In this document: positions 36,361 to 43,413 of the stretch, piece by piece
How positions within the stretch are numbered: position 1 is the stretch's first letter
Layout: each line of letters begins with the position of its first letter
Origin: Pseudomonas fluorescens
GTDB taxonomy: Bacteria > Pseudomonadota > Gammaproteobacteria > Pseudomonadales > Pseudomonadaceae
Assembly: GCF_004683905.1 (NCBI RefSeq)
Contig: NZ_CP038438.1
Span: 1,426,001-1,490,000, forward strand
Reading direction: 5' to 3'
Length of the DNA stretch: 64,000 bases
Program-made: the position numbers and the translations under genes
Notes under the pieces: generated by a model
Database searches by the model: none
What the model saw: only the letters and a program-made list of their open reading frames with translations
Told to the model about the DNA's origin: nothing

Positions 36361-36460
36361 CGCTATATCGCGATGAGGCGAACTTTAAATCGGTATTTCG
36401 CGATATACCAATATGAATTTGATCTGACGACCGCATAAATCGGTATATCGGGTTATAACG
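36361..36460 (-). promoter_or_regulatory. Three TATATCGCGATA-like palindromes upstream of the arsR-type gene
   Basis: Repeated motif: GCTATATCGCGAT at about 36362-36374, TCGGTATTTCGCGATATACC at about 36390-36409, and TCGGTATATCGGGTTATAAC at about 36440-36459. The middle one is close to a perfect palindrome. Probable operators for the ArsR-type repressor; they also lie within 100 bases of the divergent acpH start. Confidence 0.75.
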
Positions 36461-36506
36461 ATACGTGTGCTGTAACGATGAAAGCGCGCAGTGCTAAGCT
36501 GCGCCC

Positions 36507-37085
36507 ATGAACTATCTCGCACATTTACACCTCGGAGGCCAGCACCCCGAGCAATTACTCGGCAGTCTGTATGGCGATTTCGTCAAAGGACGCCTGCAAG
36601 GGCAATTTGCACCGCAGATTGAAGCGGCGATTCAGTTGCATCGGCGCATTGATGTATTCACCGATCGCCACCCGTTGGTGGACATCGCCCTCGGGCGTTT
36701 CACCGAGACCCGGCGGCGTTACGCGGGGATTGTCCTCGATGTGTTTTTCGACCATTGCCTGGCCCGCGACTGGACGCTGTACGCCGATCAGCCGCTGGAA
36801 CATTTCACCCGCGATGTTTACCGGGTGCTGTCGAATGAACGGCAATTGCCAGAACGCCTGGCGAAAATCGCGCCGCACATGGTTGCCAATGATTGGCTGG
36901 GTTCGTATCAGGAATTCGAAGTGCTGGACCAGGTGCTGCGCGGGATCTCGCGGCGTCTGACTCGGCCTGAGGAGCTGGCGGGGGCTATGCAGGAATTGCG
37001 GCGGTTGTACGAGCCGCTGAGTGAGGATTTCCGTTTGTTCTATCCGCAGCTTCAAGAATTTGCACAAACGTCGACAACGCAGTAA
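36507..37085 (+). CDS. acpH: Acyl carrier protein phosphodiesterase (AcpH)
   Basis: 192 residues, typical AcpH/DUF479 length. Removes the phosphopantetheine arm from holo-ACP, with a metal-dependent HD-like helical fold. Conserved MNYLAHLHL, SLYGDFVKGRL, LHRRIDVFTDRHP and LDVFFDHCLARDW. Histidines and aspartates in these blocks are the putative metal ligands. ATG at 36507, monocistronic, followed by a REP pair. Confidence 0.92.
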   Translation: MNYLAHLHLGGQHPEQLLGSLYGDFVKGRLQGQFAPQIEAAIQLHRRIDVFTDRHPLVDIALGRFTETRRRYAGIVLDVFFDHCLARDWTLYADQPLEHFTRDVYRVLSNERQLPERLAKIAPHMVANDWLGSYQEFEVLDQVLRGISRRLTRPEELAGAMQELRRLYEPLSEDFRLFYPQLQEFAQTSTTQ

Positions 37086-37089
37086 CCCC

Positions 37090-37182
37090 CTGTGGGAGCG
37101 GGCTTGCTCGCGAATGCGGTAGGTCATTCAACATGTGCATTGGCTGAACCACCGCTTTCGCGAGCAAGCCCGCTCCCACAGG
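37090..37182. repeat. REP element pair (inverted)
   Basis: Facing REP copies separated by about 40 bases between convergent acpH and olsA. Confidence 0.92.
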
Positions 37183-37195
37183 GGGGATCTGTGTT

Positions 37196-37990
37196 TCAGG
37201 CGGCGATCAATTCGCCGGCGCGACGCGGTTCGGCAGGTTTGGCCACCTCACCAAACAACGCCTTCTGCACCGCCTGCTGTGCTTCGAACGCCAGTGCTGC
37301 ACGCTCGCGACCGACGCAGGCAATCGGCTTGAGCACGTGAATCTCGACATCGCCGCAGTCGTTGCTGAACAGACGCATCAGGTGCGACAGCAAGTCATCG
37401 TCACCAATGAACGGCGCCAACGCGTCGATTTCGCCATTGCGCAGATAACGGATCGCCACCGGTTGCAGCATCACCTCCGAATCGATTGCCGCCGACAGCA
37501 GGCGACCATGAAAGGTGCGCAGCGAGCGGCCATCGGTGGTGGTACCTTCCGGGAACATCAGCAACGGATGTTGCGTTTGCAGGTGACGGGTCATCTGTTT
37601 GCGGATCAACTGGCTGTCACCCGAACCGCGACGGATGAACAGACTGCCGGCCTTCGCCGCCAGCCAGCCGGCCACCGGCCAGGTGCGTACTTCGGCCTTG
37701 GACAGAAACGACAGCGGCGTGAGCATGCCCAGCAGCGGAATGTCAGTCCATGACACGTGGTTGCTGACCCACAGCATCGGTTGCTGCGGCAGCTCGCCGT
37801 GCACGGTCACGCGAAAGGGCAGGGCATTGCTCAAACGCGCCATGAAAAACCGCGACCAGCGCTGCCGACGTTGCATCGAGTGCGCCAGGCCCAGACGTTC
37901 GAACACGCCGAAGACGCTGGCCATGGTCAAGCCCAGCGCCACCACCAGCAGCACCCGCGTGATCCGCGCGTACACGCGCAACCGGCTCAT
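37196..37990 (-). CDS. olsA: Lyso-ornithine lipid O-acyltransferase OlsA
   Basis: 264 residues. PlsC-type acyltransferase: NHVSWTDIPLL carries the H-x4-D motif, and FPEGTTTDGRSLRTFHGRLL the second motif. One N-terminal membrane segment (about residues 10-30). Acylates the hydroxyl of lyso-ornithine lipid; OlsA and OlsB act together. The ATG at 37990 overlaps the olsB stop by one base, confirming the operon. The frame extends upstream but reads antisense in olsB. Confidence 0.92.
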   Translation of the reverse strand: MSRLRVYARITRVLLVVALGLTMASVFGVFERLGLAHSMQRRQRWSRFFMARLSNALPFRVTVHGELPQQPMLWVSNHVSWTDIPLLGMLTPLSFLSKAEVRTWPVAGWLAAKAGSLFIRRGSGDSQLIRKQMTRHLQTQHPLLMFPEGTTTDGRSLRTFHGRLLSAAIDSEVMLQPVAIRYLRNGEIDALAPFIGDDDLLSHLMRLFSNDCGDVEIHVLKPIACVGRERAALAFEAQQAVQKALFGEVAKPAEPRRAGELIAA

Positions 37991-38745
37991 CACACGGCCG
38001 CCTTGAAGTGCTTGGCGTAGCGCGGGCAGAGTTCGTCGCGCTTGAGCAGGATGAACACGTCGGCGACCTGGAAGTCTTCGTCCCAGCACGGCTCGCCGCA
38101 GATCTTCGCACCCAGACGCATGTAGGCCTTGAGCAACGGCGGCATCTCGGCGATCACGTTCGATGGAATGTCCAGCGACGGCAGGGGATTCTTCGGCTCG
38201 GCGCGCAGGTGTTCGGTGCACAGATAACGCTCGCGCAGACGCTGCATGATCGCGTGGGCCTGCACGCCGCCGTCCTGCATCGGGATGCTCGCGCAACCCA
38301 TCAGGTAGCTGTAGCCGCCCTGATTCAACACTTCGGCCAGTTCACCCCAGAGCACGGCGATGGTGCCGCCGTTGCGGTAGGCCGGGTCGACGCAGGTGCG
38401 GCCGATTTCGAGGATCGGGCCTTGCAGATGGGCGAGGCCGTGCAGGCTGAATTCTTCTTCGCTGTAGAACTTGCCCAGGCTGCTGGCGGCGGTGTGATCG
38501 AGCAAACGGGTGGTGGCGACCAGACGCCCGGTGTTCAGGTCACGCACGCCGATGTGGCTGCAGTGAACATCATAGTCATCCATGTCCAGACCCAGCTCCG
38601 CGCCTTTCAGCTTGGCGTTGAACTCGCCGCTGAATACGCTGAAGCGCAAGGCCTGGGCTTGCTGCAAGGCCTCGGCGCCGATCAGGCGTTCGGCTTGCAG
38701 GCGGCGTTCATTGCCGGTGTCGCTGATGCGGGCGATCTGAGTCAT
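37990..38745 (-). CDS. olsB: L-ornithine N-alpha-acyltransferase OlsB
   Basis: 251 residues, GNAT-like acyltransferase of the OlsB/hemolysin family. Transfers a 3-hydroxyacyl group from ACP to the alpha-amine of ornithine, first step of ornithine lipid synthesis. Blocks: [59 protein letters not shown] and [12 protein letters not shown]. Ornithine lipids replace phospholipids during phosphate limitation. Operon with olsA. Confidence 0.93.
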   Translation of the reverse strand: MTQIARISDTGNERRLQAERLIGAEALQQAQALRFSVFSGEFNAKLKGAELGLDMDDYDVHCSHIGVRDLNTGRLVATTRLLDHTAASSLGKFYSEEEFSLHGLAHLQGPILEIGRTCVDPAYRNGGTIAVLWGELAEVLNQGGYSYLMGCASIPMQDGGVQAHAIMQRLRERYLCTEHLRAEPKNPLPSLDIPSNVIAEMPPLLKAYMRLGAKICGEPCWDEDFQVADVFILLKRDELCPRYAKHFKAAV

Positions 38746-38898
38746 TTGAATCTCCGTACGGGCCTTGAACCCGTCGTGGGTTGCAGCCGATCGACTTTCT
38801 TTATGCAGCCATGTTGTGCAAAGTCAGGCTATGTAGCCCCGGTGTCATCACCGTGAACGTTTGGTGATGCTTGTATGACAGCCCTCAAGGAGCCGCTT

Positions 38899-39777
38899 AT
38901 GCCCTGGCCCAGCCTGCTCGAAAGCCATGAACGCCTGCCCGCCGTGACTGATCTGGCGGAAGGTTTCGCTACCTTGCTGCATCAATTGGGCAACGTGACG
39001 CCGTTCGAACTGGCGGTGGCCGGAGGGCGGCGGATGGCGACGCCGGGGCTGGCATTTCTGGTGGGGTATCAGGCGGCGTTGCGCATGCTCTGGCCGAGCG
39101 CGCCGCCGAGTCTTGGCGCGTTGTGTGCGACCGAACAGCGCAGCCTGCGTCCCGCGGACATGCAGACCCGTCTCAGCGATTTGCGCCTGAGCGGGCGCAA
39201 GGATTTCGTCACCGCCGGGGACGCGGCGGACTGGCTGCTCATCGCCGCGCGCAGTGAAGAATCCGGCGAAACGCCGCGCCTGAGTCTGGCGGTGGTCTAT
39301 CCCGGCGAGCCCGGCGTGCGCGTGGAAAAACTCCCGGCGCTGCCGCTGATGCCGGACATCAGTCACGGTCGGCTGCATCTGGACGGCGCGTTGTGCGAAT
39401 TGCTCGCGGGCGATGGCTGGGATGCTTATGTGAAGCCGTTTCGCAGCCTGGAAGATGTCTACGTGCTGAGCGCGATGACCGCGTGGCTGTACGGTGTCGG
39501 TCAGGACAGCGGCTGGTCGCAGCCGCTGCAACTGCGCTTGCTGGCGCTGTTGGCCGGGTGCGCGGAAGCGAGTCGCCAACCACCGAACAACCCGGCCGGG
39601 CATGTGCTGTTGGGCGGGTTGTTTGCGCAGTTTGATGCGCTGAAGGGCGAGATCGATCAGGCGTTGCGCGCGGGTAATCCGGAGTGGGCGCAGATGTGGC
39701 AGCGTGATCAGGGGGTGATGCAGTTGGCAGCGGGGGCGCGGGCCAAACGCTTGGCCAAGGCTTTGGCGGTGGGCTGA
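38899..39777 (+). CDS. Divergent acyl-CoA dehydrogenase-like protein
   Basis: 292 residues from the ATG at 38899 (AAGGAG ribosome site 6 bases upstream; an earlier ATG at 38875 has none). The middle resembles the acyl-CoA dehydrogenase fold: ALCATEQRSL, SGRKDFVTAGDAADWLLIAARS, AVVYPGEPGVRVEKLPALP, HGRLHLDG, and a helical C-terminal section beginning FRSLEDVYVLSAMTAWLYGV. It is shorter than a full dehydrogenase (about 380 residues), and I cannot identify a catalytic glutamate. Divergent from olsB. Confidence 0.7.
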   Translation: MPWPSLLESHERLPAVTDLAEGFATLLHQLGNVTPFELAVAGGRRMATPGLAFLVGYQAALRMLWPSAPPSLGALCATEQRSLRPADMQTRLSDLRLSGRKDFVTAGDAADWLLIAARSEESGETPRLSLAVVYPGEPGVRVEKLPALPLMPDISHGRLHLDGALCELLAGDGWDAYVKPFRSLEDVYVLSAMTAWLYGVGQDSGWSQPLQLRLLALLAGCAEASRQPPNNPAGHVLLGGLFAQFDALKGEIDQALRAGNPEWAQMWQRDQGVMQLAAGARAKRLAKALAVG

Positions 39778-39783
39778 CTGGCC

Positions 39784-39853
39784 TCTTCGCGAGCAAGCCC
39801 GCTCCCACCCTTGGAAAGCGTTTCAAATGTGGGAGCGGGCTTGCTCGCGAAGG
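39784..39853. repeat. REP element pair (inverted)
   Basis: Facing REP copies immediately after the dehydrogenase-like gene; same core as elsewhere. Confidence 0.92.
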
Positions 39854-39926
39854 CGGTGGCAAAAACACCACACATCTGTCATGTGGCAAGATTACCCTCA
39901 GCAGGTTCTCCCCAAGAGCCCTCACC

Positions 39927-41006
39927 ATGTGCAAAAGCCTGTCCCTGTTTCTGCTGCTGATCAGCTTCACGGTCCAGGCCGAGCAATGGCCCGGTGAGCA
40001 ATGGCCGACTGGCGCAAAAATCAGCGGCGCAGCGGTCGAGGCATTAGAGACCTACGCCTTCCCACCCCGCGACGACACTACCCGCCAGGGCATCCGCACG
40101 GACGCGCTGCTGATCATCCGCGACGGCCAGTTGATCTACGAACGCTACGCCGGCCCGACCCGTGCCGAGACCCCGCACCTGACCTGGTCGATCAGCAAAA
40201 GCCTGATGGCCACGGTACTCGGCGTGGCGTATGGCGAAGGCCTGTTCAAACTGGATGATCCGGTTTCGAAGTTTTATCCGGCGCTGGAAAAACATCCGGC
40301 GATCACCGTGGCGGATCTGCTGCACTGGGCTTCCGGGCTGGACTGGCAGGAAGACTACGAATACGCGCCGCTGAAATCCTCGGTGGTGGCGATGCTCTAC
40401 ACCCGTGGGCACCGCGACATGCCAGCGTTCACTGCCGATCACGATGCTTATGCGCCACCGGGGCAGACGTTCCGTTACTCCAGTGGCGACAGCAATCTGC
40501 TGGCGGCGGCGCTCAAGAACATGGTTGGCCCACAGCGTTATCCTGACTATCCATGGACCGCGTTGTTCGAGCCGCTGGGCATCCGCCACGCCGTGTGGGA
40601 AACCGATGCCGGCGGTACGTTTGTCGCGTCCTCTTATGCCTATCTCACGGCGCGGGATCTGGCGCGGGTCGGTTTGCTGATGGCCCGCGACGGACGTTGG
40701 CACGACCGGCAATTGCTGCCCAAGGATTGGGTCGCTTTCAACCGCACTGCCTTTGCCGGCTACAAGGCGCATCAGGACGAAGCGGTGCCCGGTGGTCAGT
40801 GGTGGCTCAATCGCCCGGCGGATGGCGCCGCCGCGCCGTGGCCCGACGCGCCGCCCGACACCTTCGCCGCCCTCGGCCACTGGGGCCAGGCGCTGTATGT
40901 GATCCCCAGCGAGAAACTGGTGATCGTGCGTTACGCCGATGACCGCGACGGCAGCTATCGCCACAACGAGCTGCTCAAACGCGTGCTCAAGGCGGTGCAG
41001 CCATGA
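39927..41006 (+). CDS. Beta-lactamase class C-like serine hydrolase
   Basis: 359 residues with a signal peptide (about 1-18, ending VQA-E). SxxK catalytic motif is S88-I-S-K91 in LTWSISKSLMATVLG; Y184 is in FRYSSGDSN; GHWGQAL stands in the third motif position. This family includes beta-lactamases, esterases and 6-aminohexanoate-dimer hydrolases. True beta-lactamase activity is not implied. Its ATGA overlap with the next gene suggests coupling. Confidence 0.85.
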   Translation: MCKSLSLFLLLISFTVQAEQWPGEQWPTGAKISGAAVEALETYAFPPRDDTTRQGIRTDALLIIRDGQLIYERYAGPTRAETPHLTWSISKSLMATVLGVAYGEGLFKLDDPVSKFYPALEKHPAITVADLLHWASGLDWQEDYEYAPLKSSVVAMLYTRGHRDMPAFTADHDAYAPPGQTFRYSSGDSNLLAAALKNMVGPQRYPDYPWTALFEPLGIRHAVWETDAGGTFVASSYAYLTARDLARVGLLMARDGRWHDRQLLPKDWVAFNRTAFAGYKAHQDEAVPGGQWWLNRPADGAAAPWPDAPPDTFAALGHWGQALYVIPSEKLVIVRYADDRDGSYRHNELLKRVLKAVQP

Positions 41007-41320
41007 AACTGTTGAAGCGGGTGTTGCTGTTGGCGCTGATCGTGCTGCTCGGCTGGATCTGGCTCGAACGGGCAAACCTCTGGGCGTTCCCCGACATCAT
41101 CAGCGCCTACACGGCCAAGGAATATTGTTCGTGTCGTTACGTGATGAACAACGATGCCGAATATTGCCGGGGTTATGTGAAACAGTGGCTGCCAACCAGC
41201 GAATTCAGCGATGACAGCGCGAGCAAAACCATCACCGTCAGCGGCATGGGCCGCAGCAACCGCGCGCAGTGGCTGAGCGAACGGCAGGGCTGCCGCCTCA
41301 ATCCTCAAGTCAATAGATAA
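41003..41320 (+). CDS. Small membrane-anchored hypothetical protein, 105 aa
   Basis: 105 residues. N-terminal hydrophobic segment (about 5-22) as anchor or signal, then four cysteines in YCSCRYVMNNDAEYCRGYVKQWL and one in RQGCRLNPQ. The cysteine-bearing part suits an oxidising periplasm. ATG at 41003 overlaps the hydrolase stop (ATGA). No family recognised; likely works with the hydrolase. Confidence 0.65.
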   Translation: MKLLKRVLLLALIVLLGWIWLERANLWAFPDIISAYTAKEYCSCRYVMNNDAEYCRGYVKQWLPTSEFSDDSASKTITVSGMGRSNRAQWLSERQGCRLNPQVNR

Positions 41321-41322
41321 CC

Positions 41323-41415
41323 CTGTGGGAGCGGGCTTGCTCGCGAATGCGGTGTGCCATTCAGCATTTGTGTTGACTGATTCACCGCCTTCGCGAGCAA
41401 GCCCGCTCCCACAGG
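41323..41415. repeat. REP element pair (inverted)
   Basis: Facing REP copies separated by about 40 bases; the spacer resembles that of the pair at 37090-37182 (cattcaRcatNtg), so the two pairs share history. Confidence 0.92.
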
Positions 41416-41510
41416 AGGTTTCACCAATCGATAGATTTGCGGCGATCAGTTTGCAATAACGGCGTGGGCGGTTAAGGTTCGTGCAGGTTTATCGCCCCCA
41501 CGAGTATTCA

Positions 41511-42101
41511 ATGTTCAACCGCTCCCTCTATACAGCCTTCGCCAGTCTGCTGCTGACTGCCGCCGCGCTGCCGGCGCAGGCCAACTGGTATCTGGATGGC
41601 GAGTCGTCGCGGCTGTCGTTCGTCAGCACGAAAAACGCCCACATTTCTGAAGTGCAGCGCTTTCTGGTGCTGCACGGCAAGGTCGATCCGGATGGCCGCG
41701 CTGAAGTCGAAGTCGAGCTGGACTCGATCAACAGCGGCATCCCGCTGCGCGACGAGCGCATGCGCAAGGAGCTGTTCCAGATCGAGCAATTCCCCGAAGC
41801 GACCATCAGCACCCGGATCGACCTGCGCCCGATCAACGATCTGGCCCCCGGTGCGCAGCTGGAATTGCGTCTGCCGCTGACCGTCAACCTGCACGGCAAG
41901 CAACATGAATACCCGGCAGAGTTGCTGGCCACCCGTCTCGACGACCGGCGTTTTCAAGTGGTGACCCTGGAGCCGGTGGTGATCAACGCCGAGGATTTCG
42001 ATCTGGCGCCGGGGCTGGAAACCCTGCGCAACCTGGCCGGCCTGTCGGCCATCAGTCTGTCGGTACCGGTGGGTGCGGTGCTGATTTTCACGGCGCGCTG
42101 A
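41511..42101 (+). CDS. YceI-family periplasmic protein
   Basis: 196 residues from the ATG at 41511. Signal peptide (about 1-22, ending AQA-NW). YceI lipocalin-like beta-barrel, binding isoprenoid or fatty-acid-like ligands: WYLDGESSRLSFVSTKNAHISEV, VELDSINSGIPLRDERMRKELF, LPLTVNLHGKQHEYPAEL. Ends one base before the phospholipase D-type gene and is likely cotranscribed. Confidence 0.88.
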   Translation: MFNRSLYTAFASLLLTAAALPAQANWYLDGESSRLSFVSTKNAHISEVQRFLVLHGKVDPDGRAEVEVELDSINSGIPLRDERMRKELFQIEQFPEATISTRIDLRPINDLAPGAQLELRLPLTVNLHGKQHEYPAELLATRLDDRRFQVVTLEPVVINAEDFDLAPGLETLRNLAGLSAISLSVPVGAVLIFTAR

Positions 42102-42102
42102 C

Positions 42103-43260
42103 ATGCGCGGCGCGGTGTTCCCTTGGCGTGACGGCAACCGGTTCGAACTGTTGATTGACGGCCCGCAATTCTTCCCGCGCATGCTGGTGGAAATTGCCCG
42201 CGCCGAGGAGCAGGTCGAACTGGAGTTGTATCTGGTGGAGGCGGGCGCTTGTGCCGAGGCCGTGGTTCAGGCGCTGGTCCAGGCCGCCGAGCGCGGCGTG
42301 CGGGTACGCTGCCTGTTCGATGACTACGGCAGCCTCGCGTTTACCCTGCACCTGCGTCAGCGCCTGACCAAAGCCGGGGTCGAACTGCGTTTCTACAATC
42401 GCCTGAACTGGCGGCGCTGGGTCGGCAACTTCTATCGCGATCACCGCAAATTGCTGCTGGTCGATCAGCGTCTGGCGGTGGTCGGCGGCACCGGTGTTAC
42501 CGATGAATTCTGGACACCGGGGCAGGACAGCAGCGAGTGGCACGAAGTGATGGTGGAAATCAACGGCCCGCTGGTGCTCGACTGGCAAGTGCTGTTCGAC
42601 CGGCAATGGATCGCCAACCGCCATCGCCGGGCCTGGAAACCTTCGGCGCATGTCGGCCTGCCACGCTTGCCCAAGGTCCCGTACATGGGCGAGGGCATGG
42701 GCCGTGTGGCCTATGCCGATGCGCGTCAGCATCGCGACATTCTGCAGTCGCTGTTTCGTGCACTGAACAGCGGGCAGAAGCGCATCTGGATGGCCACCCC
42801 GTATTTCCTGCCGACCTGGAAAATCCGCCGCTCGCTGCGCAAGGCCGCTGCTCGCGGTGTCGACGTCCGGTTACTGCTGACCGGGCCGCGCACCGATCAC
42901 CCGTCGGTGCGTTACGCCGGCCATCGCTACTACCCGCGCCTGCTCAAGGCCGGGGTGCAGATCTTCGAATACCAGCCGTGCTTCCTGCATCTGAAAATGG
43001 TGTTGGTGGACGAGTGGGTGAGTATCGGATCGTGCAACTTCGATCACTGGAACCTGCGCTTCAATCTGGAGGCGAATCTGGAGGCACTGGACCCGTCGTT
43101 GACGGCAGCGGTGGTGCAGAGTTTCGAGAAGGATTTCGGTCTGAGCCAGCAGGTCAGTCTGGAGGAGTGGCAGCGCCGGCCGTTGTGGCGGCGAGTGAAG
43201 CAGCGGATCTGGGGTTGGGTGGATCGGCTGGTGGTCAACATTCTCGATAGACGCGGTTAA
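42103..43260 (+). CDS. Phospholipase D-like cardiolipin synthase (ClsB type)
   Basis: 385 residues, two HKD domains: H114-R-K116 in RDHRKLLLVD and H296-L-K298 in LHLKMVLVDE, followed by GSCNFDHWNLRFN. No long N-terminal membrane helices, in contrast to ClsA, but like ClsB. Catalyses transphosphatidylation between phospholipids to make cardiolipin. Begins with ATG one base after the YceI gene. Alternatively a general phosphatidyltransferase. Confidence 0.87.
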   Translation: MRGAVFPWRDGNRFELLIDGPQFFPRMLVEIARAEEQVELELYLVEAGACAEAVVQALVQAAERGVRVRCLFDDYGSLAFTLHLRQRLTKAGVELRFYNRLNWRRWVGNFYRDHRKLLLVDQRLAVVGGTGVTDEFWTPGQDSSEWHEVMVEINGPLVLDWQVLFDRQWIANRHRRAWKPSAHVGLPRLPKVPYMGEGMGRVAYADARQHRDILQSLFRALNSGQKRIWMATPYFLPTWKIRRSLRKAAARGVDVRLLLTGPRTDHPSVRYAGHRYYPRLLKAGVQIFEYQPCFLHLKMVLVDEWVSIGSCNFDHWNLRFNLEANLEALDPSLTAAVVQSFEKDFGLSQQVSLEEWQRRPLWRRVKQRIWGWVDRLVVNILDRRG

Positions 43261-43289
43261 CGCCAATTCCGAACCCAGTGGATTCCAAT

Positions 43290-43378
43290 GTGGGAGGGGG
43301 CTTGCTCCCGAAGGCGGCATGTCATTCAGCATTAATTTAGCTGATACACCGCATTCGGGAGCAAGCCCCCTCCCACAA
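43290..43378. repeat. Variant REP pair (GTGGGAGGGGGCTTGCTCCCGA)
   Basis: Inverted pair with a compensatory change in the core: GGGAGGGGGCTTGCTCCCGA instead of GGGAGCGGGCTTGCTCGCGA. Both arms carry the matching change, so it is a distinct subfamily, not a random mutation. Confidence 0.88.
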
Positions 43379-43413
43379 AGGCCCCTTTCACACGGGCATT
43401 GGTTACTGAATAA

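Noticed and set aside
39927..41006. Acquired AmpC-type beta-lactamase
   Set aside because: SxxK is present but the protein lacks typical AmpC motifs and resembles general serine hydrolases; codon use is native.
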